Positions 45,413 through 54,652 are shown, counted from the first letter of the stretch. The stretch: DNA of 64,000 nucleotides from Pontibacter ruber (GCF_023630205.1 NZ_JALPRR010000003.1:1075306-1139305); one strand, 5' to 3'. Numbers and translations are program-made. Notes: a model not told the origin generated them from the sequence alone.

Positions 45413-45491
45413 TGTCATTTCTAACGCTAGTGAGAAATCTGAAGTACAATACTACTCTTGACCCAGATTCCTCCCTGTGGTCGGAATGACA
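45413..45491. repeat. REP/BIME-like inverted pair 3
   Basis: Arms 45413-45441 and 45464-45491 are inverted to one another around a 22-base loop. Confidence 0.85.
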
Positions 45492-45516
45492 GGTTGGGTT
45501 AACAAAAAACGATCCC

Positions 45517-45592
45517 TGTCATTTCGAACGTTAGTGAGAAATCTGGGGCATACTTTCACTTGATTCAGATCTCTCCTTTCGTCGAGATGACA
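45517..45592. repeat. REP/BIME-like inverted pair 4
   Basis: Arms 45517-45545 and 45566-45592 with a 20-base loop. The left arm is identical to that of pair 5. Confidence 0.88.
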
Positions 45593-45602
45593 ACTACAAA
45601 TC

Positions 45603-45683
45603 TGTCATTTCGAACGTTAGTGAGAAATCTGATACACTTGTACTGGCATAAACCCAGATCTCTCCCTGGCAGTCGAGATGACA
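45603..45683. repeat. REP/BIME-like inverted pair 5
   Basis: Arms 45603-45631 and 45655-45683. The loop sequence resembles that of pair 6 (tacacttgta...gcataaac), so whole units have been copied, not just arms. Confidence 0.88.
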
Positions 45684-45695
45684 AAAAACGATTCC

Positions 45696-45808
45696 TGTCA
45701 TTTCGAGCCCTCTTGAGGCGAGAGCCGAAGAGAGCCAGCGCAGCTGTGAGAGATCTGATACACTTGTAATAGCATAAACTCAGATTTCTCCCGTTGGTCG
45801 AAATGACA
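45696..45808. repeat. REP/BIME-like inverted pair 6 (long left arm)
   Basis: The left arm 45696-45757 has the ~33-base insertion seen in pair 2; the right arm is 45781-45808. The pair ends 25 bp before the restriction gene's stop codon. Confidence 0.88.
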
Positions 45809-45832
45809 GTAGTGGAAATGACAGTAACAGAA

Positions 45833-48800
45833 TTACTTCACATACTGCTCCTGATCGGTTTTCCTCAGCAAGCCCAACCCATGAAGCGTTTGCAGCAGGC
45901 TGTCGATCTGCTGGAGGCGCTGGGGTTGCTGGGCTTTGGCGACGGGCTTGAACTGAAGTATAAGCTCCTGTGCAGTGGCCGGGCGCTCGTGCAGCTGCAG
46001 GGCGCGTTGCACAGCCTGTGCCTGCTCCGAGAGGGTTTTTGGCCAGGCCAGCTGCTCTTTGGCTGTGGCCGCAACGGCTTTGCCTGCCTTTTTGCTTTCA
46101 ATGCCCAAATCGCCTTGCTGGGTGCCTTGCGGGTTCTGGTACTCTGGCCGGAGCCAGCGGATGTGGCCGCGTGCTTCTTCGGCGGCGCGTTCTTTGTTAA
46201 GCGCAACCAGGCGCTCGAGTATCTCCTCTTCGGGCAGGTTGGCGGGCCAGCCATAGGCGGCGGCCACGGCGGTATCCAGCTCCTGGTGCAGTTGCAAAAG
46301 TATACTTACCAGCCCCTGCTCGTGGATTTTCTGCTCTTTGGCGTTCAGTGCCTCGCCCGACTGAAGTTTCTCGAGCACGTTATACATGTCGGTTATGGTG
46401 AGCGTGGGGTGCTGCGCCTGCCGCTGCTTGCGGTGCGCGTCGAGCTGCTCGGCTATACTTCGGATCTGCTCCTGCTGCGCTTCGGTGGCGGCAGGGAAGG
46501 GGAAGGGGTCGAAGCAACGAGATTTATTATAAATAGGGTCATTACCTGCTCCCATACGACCACCCGCATTAAGAGCCCAAGTAACGTGTATTTTACTACT
46601 TAACACACCTAAATTATATGCATCTGAAAATGCAATTGCTATAACAGCATCATCTGGGAGAATACTTGCATCTAAGAATCTGAAGAATCTATGTTTAGAT
46701 GTTTGAACAGTACCAATATATCTTGGAAGACCATTTAAAGCTTTCCTTATCTCTGATCTTGTTTTTCCAAACAACCACCAAAGTTTAGCATATCCTGCAC
46801 CATCCTTGGAATGTGATTTTGCATCCCTTTGTGGCTTCACTCTATTATAAACCCATTGATATACTTCAGGGAATTTTTCTCTGACTTCTTCAGCAGTAAG
46901 GCCATACAAGTCAATTACTTTTACACCACGTGGTGTGCTTGTAATATCTTTCCCATTTAGATAATCTTTAATATGATTTTCTAAACCATCATGTTTTCCT
47001 AATCCTAAATCTTTCGCTTCTTCAGGAGTAACTATAAAACCTGAGCCAATTAGCTGTACTCCACGACTTGCTAAACCATCATTTGACAAAAGGGGTAATG
47101 CTGACAATGTATCAGCACCAACAGTTAAATCAGCCTGAACCTTACCTTTCTTTTCAATAAATGAAACTTCAATTTCTACATCTCCTTTAGCTTTTTCACT
47201 TGCGACAAAATCAATACGACCATCTAAAATACCTTTACCGGCAACAGTCATGGCAATCCTAACAGCAGCTCCATCTGCACTATCTACCCAAGGATGGTTT
47301 GGTATAGCATACAAAAGTGAAAGCGGATTATTGGATTCTATGAAGCTTTGTAAAACTCTTCTATTAAATATCTGCTTTAAGCTGTTGGTTGTAATAAAAC
47401 CTAACCTTTCAGCTTTACCACTGGATACTAATTCGCCAGCCTTATGCCACCAGTACATTACAAAATCTGTACTGTCAGAAATATCTTTAGTATATGCTTT
47501 TCTTAGTGCTTCAGTATAACCATCTCCCAAAGCATCACGCATATATTTTGCACCAATAAACGGCGGGTTGCCAACTATAAAATCGGCTTCGGGCCAGGTG
47601 GCGGGTTTGGGGTCGAGGTAATCGTAAACTATAGTTCTGGCGGTTTCGTCGGGCACTTCCTGTCCGGTAACCGGGTGCGGTTTGGTGCTGTGGCCGTCCC
47701 AGCGGGTAACGGGCTGGTTGTTGCTGTCGAGGCGCGGCTTGCGGTCGGAGTAGCTCAGTACTGCGTCCTGCTGCTTTATGTTGCCGTACTCGCGAAGTAT
47801 AGGGTTGCTCAGGCGGGTGGCCGAGCCGTGCGCCCTGAAGTGCCATTGCAAATACCCGATCCAGAGCACCACGTCGGCAATGGCCGCTGCCCGTGGGTTT
47901 ACTTCCAGGCCCAGCAGCTGCGCCGGCGTTACGGTATAGCCGCCCGTCATGTCGAGGCCCAGCTGGCGCGGGAATTGGTCCAGGTGCTTGATTACTTCGC
48001 CTTCCAGCCTTTTGAGGTGTTCCAGGGTGACGTACAAAAAGTTGCCGCTGCCGCAGGCCGGGTCCAGCACGCGCACCGAACACAAGCGGCGGTGGAACGC
48101 TTCGATCTCTTTGCGGGCTCCGGCTTCGTCGCCGCTGTCTTCCAGTATAGCCGAGGCAGTGCGGGCTGCTTCCCACTCTTGGTGCAGCGGCTCAATTACA
48201 GTTGGCTTTACCAGGCGCTCCACGTAGGCGCGGGGCGTGTAGTGGGCACCCAGCTTGTGGCGCTCGCGCGGCTGCAAGGCCCGCTCCAGCAACGTACCGA
48301 AAATGGCAGGCTCCACTTCGGCCCAGTCGGCTTCGGCGGCAAGTATAAGCAGGTCGAGTTGGGCTTCGGTAATGGGCAGCGCTTCGGGGTCTTTAAACAA
48401 ATAGCCGTTAAACTGTGGGATGTTTGTGCGCAGGGCCGGGTCGAAACCGCCACGGTCCATACTTTGCCAGAGCGCCTGCAGGGCATGGGGGAAGTAGGTT
48501 ATACTTTGGCGGTAGTCCTGCAGCAGCCTGGTAAACGATTTTTCGGGCAGCAGCTGCACGTCTTCGGCAAACATGGTAAACAAACAACGCATCAGAAAGC
48601 CCGACACCTGCTCCGGAGTATAGCCAGTGTTCTCTAGTGATGCTGCCAGTTTCGCCAGCCGCTCGGCCAGCTGCCGCGTAACACGGGCTGCACGCCGGCT
48701 CGGGTCCAGTTCCAGCGGCTCGGTAAAGAGCAAACGCAGGCGCTCGCGCACTTCCTCCCGGTGCAGTTCGTCTAAGATTATTCTATAGTTCTGCGGGTCC

Positions 48801-49324
48801 GGAAACGGCACATAGGTCTTTCCCTGCCGCGCAAAGTCAGCATACAGGTCAATGCAGTAGCCCACATCCACCACAGCCAGGAAAGGCGGCCAGCCTTCGG
48901 TAGTCGGCAAGGAGCGGGCATAGCGCAGGGCCTGTTCCTTGGCCTTTTTCATTTCGCGCTCCCAGGTGCGGGTGTAGCGGGTGGCGGTGCCTGTCTTGGT
49001 CTTTGCCCGTTCTGCGCCCAGCAGTTCGGCCTCGGTTAAAGTTGCCTTGTCGGAGCCCTGCTTGGCCTCCAGCACAAAGCAGTCTTTTTTGTAGAGGTCG
49101 ATAAAGTAGGTGCTGGTCTTACCCTCGCCATCGTCGAACACCACGGGCCGCTCAAAAGTATAGGTTGCCTCGTGTACCTTGTCGGTTGCCGGCATCGGCT
49201 TCTCCACGCCCAGCAGCTCGCACAGCTCGGTTAAAAACAGCTGGTAGTTCGCACGTTCCGAAGCGCCGGAAGCTTTCCAGCGGGCGATGAAATTTGCAAC
49301 GGCAGGGGTAGAAGTGTGGCTCAT
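45833..49324 (-). CDS. Type IIL/IIG-like restriction-modification enzyme (single-chain nuclease and DNA adenine methyltransferase)
   Basis: 1163 residues. A PD-(D/E)xK-type nuclease site is visible near residues 76-88 (ID...VLEAKQGS). A helical region follows, then the N6-adenine methyltransferase core with SAM motif I LDPACGSGNFLYV (~420) and catalytic motif IV IVGNPPFIGAKY (~585). Residues ~590-940 should hold the target-recognition domain, and a helical C-terminus completes the MmeI-like plan. The DNA for ~588-938 (46510-47565) is AT-rich (two 60-base samples: 37% GC), while flanks are 63-65% GC, suggesting replacement of the specificity region. No separate nuclease, DISARM or BREX partner genes are adjacent. 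Confidence 0.87.
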   Translation of the reverse strand: MSHTSTPAVANFIARWKASGASERANYQLFLTELCELLGVEKPMPATDKVHEATYTFERPVVFDDGEGKTSTYFIDLYKKDCFVLEAKQGSDKATLTEAELLGAERAKTKTGTATRYTRTWEREMKKAKEQALRYARSLPTTEGWPPFLAVVDVGYCIDLYADFARQGKTYVPFPDPQNYRIILDELHREEVRERLRLLFTEPLELDPSRRAARVTRQLAERLAKLAASLENTGYTPEQVSGFLMRCLFTMFAEDVQLLPEKSFTRLLQDYRQSITYFPHALQALWQSMDRGGFDPALRTNIPQFNGYLFKDPEALPITEAQLDLLILAAEADWAEVEPAIFGTLLERALQPRERHKLGAHYTPRAYVERLVKPTVIEPLHQEWEAARTASAILEDSGDEAGARKEIEAFHRRLCSVRVLDPACGSGNFLYVTLEHLKRLEGEVIKHLDQFPRQLGLDMTGGYTVTPAQLLGLEVNPRAAAIADVVLWIGYLQWHFRAHGSATRLSNPILREYGNIKQQDAVLSYSDRKPRLDSNNQPVTRWDGHSTKPHPVTGQEVPDETARTIVYDYLDPKPATWPEADFIVGNPPFIGAKYMRDALGDGYTEALRKAYTKDISDSTDFVMYWWHKAGELVSSGKAERLGFITTNSLKQIFNRRVLQSFIESNNPLSLLYAIPNHPWVDSADGAAVRIAMTVAGKGILDGRIDFVASEKAKGDVEIEVSFIEKKGKVQADLTVGADTLSALPLLSNDGLASRGVQLIGSGFIVTPEEAKDLGLGKHDGLENHIKDYLNGKDITSTPRGVKVIDLYGLTAEEVREKFPEVYQWVYNRVKPQRDAKSHSKDGAGYAKLWWLFGKTRSEIRKALNGLPRYIGTVQTSKHRFFRFLDASILPDDAVIAIAFSDAYNLGVLSSKIHVTWALNAGGRMGAGNDPIYNKSRCFDPFPFPAATEAQQEQIRSIAEQLDAHRKQRQAQHPTLTITDMYNVLEKLQSGEALNAKEQKIHEQGLVSILLQLHQELDTAVAAAYGWPANLPEEEILERLVALNKERAAEEARGHIRWLRPEYQNPQGTQQGDLGIESKKAGKAVAATAKEQLAWPKTLSEQAQAVQRALQLHERPATAQELILQFKPVAKAQQPQRLQQIDSLLQTLHGLGLLRKTDQEQYVK
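46510..47565 (-). other. AT-rich specificity segment within the restriction-methylation gene
   Basis: A compositional island inside the gene, from just after the NPPF motif to about residue 938. Sampled lines give about 37% GC, against 63-65% in the same gene outside the segment. The reading frame is intact throughout, so it is a functional mosaic, not decay. Confidence 0.8.
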
Positions 49325-49465
49325 GTAAAGGGTAAGGTTTTGCTGTTGCAGTATATTAAAATTTTACGATATTTACGCTGTTTAAACATGATTTTGATAC
49401 AGGCCTTGGAGGTACAGGCAGGTTCTTTGGTAATGAGGCGCTCTTTTGACAATTCAACTACTTCC
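49325..49465. other. Upstream region of the restriction-methylation gene
   Basis: About 140 bases between the restriction gene's start and the right-hand repeat cluster; expected to hold its promoter. No box was recognised. Confidence 0.4.
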
Positions 49466-49545
49466 CGTCATCTCGACCGTCAGGGAGAGATCTGGTGTAA
49501 TGCGTGTAATCTGTTTCAGATTTCTCGCTACCGATCGAAATGACA
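49466..49545. repeat. REP/BIME-like inverted pair 7
   Basis: Arms 49466-49494 and 49517-49545 with a 22-base loop, upstream of the restriction gene. Confidence 0.88.
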
Positions 49546-49572
49546 AAATACTATTTGTCATCTCGGCTTATT

Positions 49573-49647
49573 TGTCATCTCGACGAAAGGAGAGATCTGT
49601 AAGAATGGGAGATTGTATCAGATTTCTCACTAGCGTTCGAAATGACA
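49573..49647. repeat. REP/BIME-like inverted pair 8
   Basis: Arms 49573-49599 and 49619-49647. A partial extra left-arm start (TGTCATCTCGG) precedes it at 49557. Confidence 0.88.
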
Positions 49648-49657
49648 GAGTTGTAGT

Positions 49658-49734
49658 TGTCATCTCGACCTGCGGGAGAGATCTGAGTCAAGAGAAAGTA
49701 GACTTCAGATTTCTCGCCAGAGCTCGAAATGACA
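49658..49734. repeat. REP/BIME-like inverted pair 9
   Basis: Arms 49658-49685 and 49706-49734 with a 20-base loop; the rightmost copy in the window. Confidence 0.88.
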
Positions 49735-49840
49735 GGGGGGTAGTTGCCTGCTGGAGAAAACACGCAGCAAGGAAGAATAGCTAAAGTGCTGAACAGCTAC
49801 TAATTATAGTTTTGAAAAATAATTTTAATACAAATAGAGA

Positions 49841-50680
49841 ATGAAGAGAAATTTACTTTACCTGTTGGGCGTGTTGTTGCTTTTATCGGGCTGTTTTGAA
49901 AAGGAAGACAAGGAGGAGGTACCGGAACCGGCAACTGAGCCTGAAATAATCTGTTACCTCCAAAAAATAGAGACTACCTATACTTATGCTGATGGAGCAT
50001 CTGGCAGCACCAGAGAATATTTTACCTATGATACCAGCGATCGCCTGATCAAGACAGCGAAACATAGCAGCGATGGAATGATATTTAGCAACACGTTCGA
50101 ATATGATGCCAACGGACGCCTGACGCGTGAGAATATGCTTGATGGAGACGGCAATATTGATAGCTACTACGACAATGAGTATGATAAGGAAGGAAAGGTA
50201 ATCAGCTACACGCTCTCGGTTTACAGCAACCAGTACGGAAAGCTAATACCGATGAGCAGGACCGTTTGTAGTTATGAAAGCGCTAAGCAAGTAAAATCTT
50301 TCCATCATTACGTTACAAAGGATGGTGTAGAAACACAGAATGGAACTACCCAGTTTACTTATACCGGCGGGCTTATGACACGTAGTCTTCGCCTTGATAA
50401 GAATAACCAGAAGGTTAAAGAAATTATACTTGCCTACGACGATAAAAAGAAATACATGAGCGCTTTGCCTGCTTACTGGGTGCAGATGGTGGCAGAAGGT
50501 TTCCCGCACGAGCACAACATCATGAGCAAAGCAGTTACTGATGCTACAGGCAATGCTGTAAACAAAGAGTCGTTTACCCAAACAGCCACGTACACGCCTG
50601 AAGGTTACCTGGCCAGTTACTCCAGAAAGTATGCCGATGTCAAAACAGAGCAAGCTACCTATACTTATACTTGTAAATAG
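49841..50680 (+). CDS. Lipoprotein with YD/RHS-like repeats, hypothetical
   Basis: 279 residues. A good lipobox (LSGC, Cys18) follows the leader. The mature protein contains YD-type repeats such as FTYDTSDRLIKTAKH, FEYDANGRLTRENML and NEYDKEGKVISYTLS, characteristic of RHS/YD proteins, in short form. It is probably anchored at the outer membrane or surface; function unknown. It lies just right of the repeat cluster, next to a convergent acetyltransferase gene. Confidence 0.75.
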   Translation: MKRNLLYLLGVLLLLSGCFEKEDKEEVPEPATEPEIICYLQKIETTYTYADGASGSTREYFTYDTSDRLIKTAKHSSDGMIFSNTFEYDANGRLTRENMLDGDGNIDSYYDNEYDKEGKVISYTLSVYSNQYGKLIPMSRTVCSYESAKQVKSFHHYVTKDGVETQNGTTQFTYTGGLMTRSLRLDKNNQKVKEIILAYDDKKKYMSALPAYWVQMVAEGFPHEHNIMSKAVTDATGNAVNKESFTQTATYTPEGYLASYSRKYADVKTEQATYTYTCK

Positions 50681-50760
50681 CGCCTCACATATCTGAGGGA
50701 TAGTATGTTGCAGTATAGAGACAAGGCCAGAATCTGGTGAATACTAATTTTGTTCTAAAA

Positions 50761-50792
50761 GAAAAAGCCCGTTTGCATGAACGGGCTTTTTC
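50761..50792. terminator. Bidirectional terminator between the YD lipoprotein and acetyltransferase genes
   Basis: The 13-bp perfect stem GAAAAAGCCCGTT / AACGGGCTTTTTC with a 6-base loop has T-tracts on both sides, between convergent genes ending at 50680 and 50884. Confidence 0.92.
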
Positions 50793-50883
50793 TTTTAGAA
50801 GCAGTATAATGCAGCTACATAGGTTGGGTATTTTTCGGCTATAAGAGCAGAAGTCTGTGAGGGCTGATTACTGCCCGTGCAAA

Positions 50884-51432
50884 CTACATACTTACTCTCT
50901 CCGGCTCATACGTAACCGCTTGGTTCACCGGCTCTATGGTCCTGATCACGCGGGCGGGGTTACCTACGGCGATAGAATTGTCTGGTATATCCTTTACCAC
51001 CACAGAACCAGCACCAATTCTTACGTTGTTTCCGATCCTTACTTCACCGATAATGCAGACATTAGAGCCCAGCTCTACGTTATTGCCAATGATAGGGGAG
51101 CCCGTGTACGAGCCATCGTCGCGGCGGACGTTGCCAAGTGTGGTAGAGTGCCTGAAAAAGCAGTTTTCACCGATAATGGTACACCCGTTAACCACCAGGG
51201 CATGGCCGTGGCCCAGGTAAAAGTTCTTACCAACCTGAGTCCAGTGGGGCAGTTCGATGCACAGGAACCACTCCACAAACAGTTTGTAAAATGCCAGGTA
51301 AGGCAGCCAGATAATCCGGAGAAGCTTGTTGTTAAGAGAAGCAGGACGTGCAAGCCTGAACAGCACCATCACAAGGCGCCCTTTCAGGTTGCCCTTGTTT
51401 GCATCCCAATCCTGAAAAACATAAGAGATCAT
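50884..51432 (-). CDS. Hexapeptide-repeat acetyltransferase (CysE/serine acetyltransferase-like)
   Basis: 182 residues. After an N-terminal ~70-residue segment, left-handed beta-helix hexapeptide repeats run through ~75-170 (HALVVNGCTIIGENCFF, HSTTLGNVRRDDGS, PIIGNNVELGSNVCI). The SATase N-terminal domain is absent or replaced, so it could be a polysaccharide or lipid O-acetyltransferase rather than a cysteine-pathway enzyme. No cysK is adjacent. It uses acetyl-CoA; acceptor unknown. Confidence 0.75.
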   Translation of the reverse strand: MISYVFQDWDANKGNLKGRLVMVLFRLARPASLNNKLLRIIWLPYLAFYKLFVEWFLCIELPHWTQVGKNFYLGHGHALVVNGCTIIGENCFFRHSTTLGNVRRDDGSYTGSPIIGNNVELGSNVCIIGEVRIGNNVRIGAGSVVVKDIPDNSIAVGNPARVIRTIEPVNQAVTYEPERVSM

Positions 51433-51553
51433 ATACGGGTAATTTAATCGCGTTCGGCTTTACGGTTACGGAGCATTAACGTTTCGCATACTTGCAATCT
51501 GCTTCGGCCAGCCGTTGCTGGTACGCTGACCAGCAAGCCTTGCCTATACTTCG

Positions 51554-52201
51554 CTACCCTATTTTCCAGGTAATTGTCACGGTCTCGGTAACATCGATGT
51601 CGTCCGGCTCAAAGTCCGGGGCAGCGTCGTAGGTAGTCATCATTTCGGCTTCGTACACCGCGTAATCGTGTCGCTGCGACCGGATGGTCAGTTCCCGGTA
51701 AGAGTAATCAATGTCGAGGATCTCCAGCAACTCTACGCCCGTGGCTCCTGCAATAAGGCTGGCATTTTCTTTTGCTTTGGCTATTGCCTGCAGGATCAGC
51801 TGTTGCTGCTGTTCTGCCGCGTCCTTTACCCCGAAGGCAATGCTGAAGTCCAGATTCTCCATCCCTTTAGTTATCCGGCCCAACAGGTTGTTGATGATCT
51901 TTTTATCCAAAGGCAGCTCCAGTTCCATGCTATGCGAGGCCCGGAATCCGTTAAATTCATGCTTTTCTGTCTTTTTGTTCCAGGCAGTGTCTTTCCGGAT
52001 GCTGAAGTCTTTTGTCTTCAGGCTCTTCCTTTCTATCCCTTCGCTCCCGATAATCGTGCGGAGCTCTTCCACTTTCCTGTTAAGGGCATTCACTGTCTTT
52101 TCATATTCCCATTCATGCGCGGTGGCGTCGAAGGAAAGGATGATGATGTCGGGTGTTACGGAGAGCTTGCCCTTGCCTGTGATCTGGAGTTTTCTTTCCA
52201 T
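51554..52201 (-). CDS. SIMPL-domain protein (DUF541)
   Basis: 215 residues. It starts MERKLQITGKGKLSVTPDII, the typical SIMPL opening, and ends with a strand-rich half (VTETVTITWKIG). No signal peptide is visible, unlike many periplasmic SIMPL proteins, so it may be cytoplasmic. SIMPL proteins oligomerise and some act in oxidative-stress or envelope functions; the specific role is unknown. Confidence 0.82.
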   Translation of the reverse strand: MERKLQITGKGKLSVTPDIIILSFDATAHEWEYEKTVNALNRKVEELRTIIGSEGIERKSLKTKDFSIRKDTAWNKKTEKHEFNGFRASHSMELELPLDKKIINNLLGRITKGMENLDFSIAFGVKDAAEQQQQLILQAIAKAKENASLIAGATGVELLEILDIDYSYRELTIRSQRHDYAVYEAEMMTTYDAAPDFEPDDIDVTETVTITWKIG

Positions 52202-52421
52202 GGTTGCTGGTTATGCAAAGTTTGTATGCTAATATATAGTTTTTATTGTATAAAACCTGCCAATATAGTCTTGTTTTACAACCGTAACAGAAAATGTGCA
52301 ATCGTGCGCTTTAAGTTTGAGCAGGTTTGGTTTAAACTTCACCATCCTATCAAATAGATACTTATATTAGCATAAGCTTCAGCGGGCTTTTGCCTGCTCT
52401 ATACTTTAAATTAAATCACAC

Positions 52422-53960
52422 ATGAAGATCAGCACCTGTAAAATCCTTGGATTCGCTTTGGCTTCTGTTTGCCTGAGCTCTACCCTCCAGGCCCAGACGA
52501 TTCAAAAGTATGTAAGCAAAAACGACAAACAGCTGATGGAGGAATACATCCGGTTTCTCTCCATTCCGAATGTTTCTACCGATACGGTCAACATCCGGAA
52601 GAACGCAGCTTTTATACAGGAAATGATGGAGCGCAGGGGGATTAAGGCGGAGCTGCTTACCGGCACTACGGCTGGTGTTACGCCGGCAGTGTTCGGGGAG
52701 ATCAAAACGCCGGGTGCCACCCGTACCATCGGTTTTTATGCGCACTACGACGGGCAGCCGGTAAACCCGAAACAATGGCATGCAGGGCTGGAGCCTTTCA
52801 AACCGGTACTGATCTCTGCCCCGCTTGAAAGTGGCGGTAAGATCATGGGGCCTTATAAAAGCGGCGACGCTGTTAACCCGGACTGGCGCATTTCAGGCAG
52901 GGGAGCCGCTGACGATAAGGCCGGCGTTATGGCGATACTGAATGCCTATGAGGCGCTTGTGAAGACGGGGCAGCGCATGAAGGTGAACATCAAGTTTTTA
53001 TTTGAAGGGGAGGAGGAGATAGGCTCTATTCACCTGGACGAGATATTTAAAAAGAACAAGGCAAAACTGCAGGCCGATAGCTGGATCATTATTGACGGAC
53101 CAAGGCATGTGTCCGGCAGAAAGACCATCGTTTATGGGGTGCGTGGCGATGTGAACGTGGGGCTTACCGTTTACGGGGCAAAACGCCCGCTGCACAGTGG
53201 CAACTACGGCAACTGGGCTCCGAACCCTGCGCTTAAACTGGTACACCTGTTAGCCTCTATGAAAGATGACAAAGGGCAGGTGCTGATCAAAGGTTTTTAC
53301 GATGACGTAACCCCGCTGACAGATACCGAAAAGAAGGCACTGGCTCAGATCCCGAACCAGGATGAGCTATTGAAAAAAGAACTGGGCGTGCACACCCCTG
53401 AGAATCAGGAACGCTCGCTACTGGAATCTATCATGCTGCCGACTTTGAACATCAACGGCGCGCAAAGCGCCAACGTAGGTCCGCTTGCCAGCAATGTAAT
53501 TCCGACCAAAGCGGAAGCCGTGCTGGACCTGCGGCTGGTTAAAGGGAATGACTACAAAAAGCAGGTCGACAAAGTAATTGCCCATATTAAAAGCCAGGGC
53601 TATCATGTGGTAGCAGCCGAGCCAACCGAAGAGGAGCGAAGCAAGTATCCGAACCTGATCAAAATAGAAGTGGAGCATGGCTACAACGCCCAGCGCACGC
53701 CTATGGACCTGCCTATTTCGAAAAGTATACAGGCGGCTGTACAGTCTACCACAAAAGAGCCTTTGGTGCTGTTCCCGTCTATGGGTGGCAGCCTGCCTTT
53801 ATACCTCTTCGAGGAAATCTTGGAAACCAAAGTGATCACGGTGCCGATCGTGAACTATGACAACAACCAGCATGCGGAAAACGAGAACGTAAAGATCCGG
53901 TACCTGTGGGAAGGTATCGAAACGATCGCTGCCATCATGCTCATGGATCGGAGCGCTTAA
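52422..53960 (+). CDS. M20-family metallopeptidase/dipeptidase, secreted
   Basis: 512 residues. The signal peptide is cleaved about LQA-QT. Metal-binding and catalytic motifs: GFYAHYDGQPVNPKQW (~105, His and the nearby Asp), GRGAADDKAGVMAILN (~164, second metal Asp) and LFEGEEEIGS (~197, catalytic Glu pair). The dimerisation domain is inserted after ~235 (YGVRGDVNVGLTVYG). It hydrolyses dipeptides or acylated amino acids in the periplasm. Its terminator follows at about 53992. Confidence 0.9.
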   Translation: MKISTCKILGFALASVCLSSTLQAQTIQKYVSKNDKQLMEEYIRFLSIPNVSTDTVNIRKNAAFIQEMMERRGIKAELLTGTTAGVTPAVFGEIKTPGATRTIGFYAHYDGQPVNPKQWHAGLEPFKPVLISAPLESGGKIMGPYKSGDAVNPDWRISGRGAADDKAGVMAILNAYEALVKTGQRMKVNIKFLFEGEEEIGSIHLDEIFKKNKAKLQADSWIIIDGPRHVSGRKTIVYGVRGDVNVGLTVYGAKRPLHSGNYGNWAPNPALKLVHLLASMKDDKGQVLIKGFYDDVTPLTDTEKKALAQIPNQDELLKKELGVHTPENQERSLLESIMLPTLNINGAQSANVGPLASNVIPTKAEAVLDLRLVKGNDYKKQVDKVIAHIKSQGYHVVAAEPTEEERSKYPNLIKIEVEHGYNAQRTPMDLPISKSIQAAVQSTTKEPLVLFPSMGGSLPLYLFEEILETKVITVPIVNYDNNQHAENENVKIRYLWEGIETIAAIMLMDRSA

Positions 53961-53991
53961 CCAGCACCTTAAATTATACTTATGCTGAAAT

Positions 53992-54028
53992 AAAAAGGGG
54001 ATCAAACTTCGTTTTAATCCCCTTTTTA
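53992..54028 (+). terminator. Terminator after the M20 peptidase gene
   Basis: The stem AAAAAGGGGAT / ATCCCCTTTTT with a 14-base loop lies about 30 bp past the stop codon. Confidence 0.88.
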
Positions 54029-54207
54029 CATTCTGATTGGTATCACATATACTAGTTAAGATAGTAGCCTTCAGTATTTACCCCATCAGGCTTTATTTCA
54101 GATCTTTTATTTTGCTCTATAAGCCACATAGAGATAACGTAAGCTTTACTACGAAACGAAATCTTTCCTTAGGTTTGGGAGGAACATTGTCGGATTAATA
54201 GCATTGT

Positions 54208-54615
54208 ATGAGCTTGAAAGAAAAGGTAGCGGAGTTTATGACAAGGGAGTTTCCGCAAACGAACGTAGTCGTGGAAGAGGTGGGAAACAGATCGGCCAAG
54301 GTCAGGCAGCCCATAGGAGAAGAGCACCTGCGGCCGGGAGGAACCGTATCGGGCCCTGTGCTGATGGCGGTTGCAGATGTGGCCATGTATGCAGCCATAC
54401 TTGGCGAGATCGGCCTGGTAGCGCTTGCTGTTACCACCAATTTTACCATCAACTTTCTCCGCAAGCCTTCTGCTACCTGCGACATACTAGGGGAGTGCCG
54501 GCTAATGAAAGTAGGCAAACGACTGGTAGTTGGCGAGGTGCTGCTGTACTCGGAAGGCGACCTGGAACCAGTGGCGCATGCCGTAGGTACGTACTCCATT
54601 CCGCCAGTCAGGTAG
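54208..54615 (+). CDS. PaaI-family thioesterase (hotdog fold)
   Basis: 135 residues, single hotdog domain. RPGGTVSGPVLMAVADVAMYAAIL (~47-70, best seen as the pair RPGGTVSGP and MAVADVAMYAAI) includes the DV-x-x-x-A catalytic helix region, and LAVTTNFTINFLRKPS (~76) is the typical third strand. It hydrolyses acyl-CoA thioesters in the cytoplasm. It is convergent to the exonuclease gene, with about 35 bp between stops. Confidence 0.87.
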   Translation: MSLKEKVAEFMTREFPQTNVVVEEVGNRSAKVRQPIGEEHLRPGGTVSGPVLMAVADVAMYAAILGEIGLVALAVTTNFTINFLRKPSATCDILGECRLMKVGKRLVVGEVLLYSEGDLEPVAHAVGTYSIPPVR

Positions 54616-54652
54616 TTTTTTATACTTTACCTCTGAACAGGGCTCTACAGGT

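Noticed and set aside
45165..45449. Minus-strand frame opposite the GIY-YIG pseudogene
   Set aside because: It only mirrors the interrupted plus-strand gene and has no recognised motifs.
45833..49324. DISARM or BREX methyltransferase (DrmMI/PglX)
   Set aside because: No drmA, drmB, drmC, brxC or pglZ-like genes are adjacent, and a nuclease-like motif is present in the same chain, which favours a stand-alone type IIL enzyme.
44829..49734. CRISPR array candidate from the repeated arms
   Set aside because: Arms occur as inverted pairs with loops of unequal size and variable arms, and are spread over 5 kb; there are no equal-length direct repeats with unique spacers and no cas genes.
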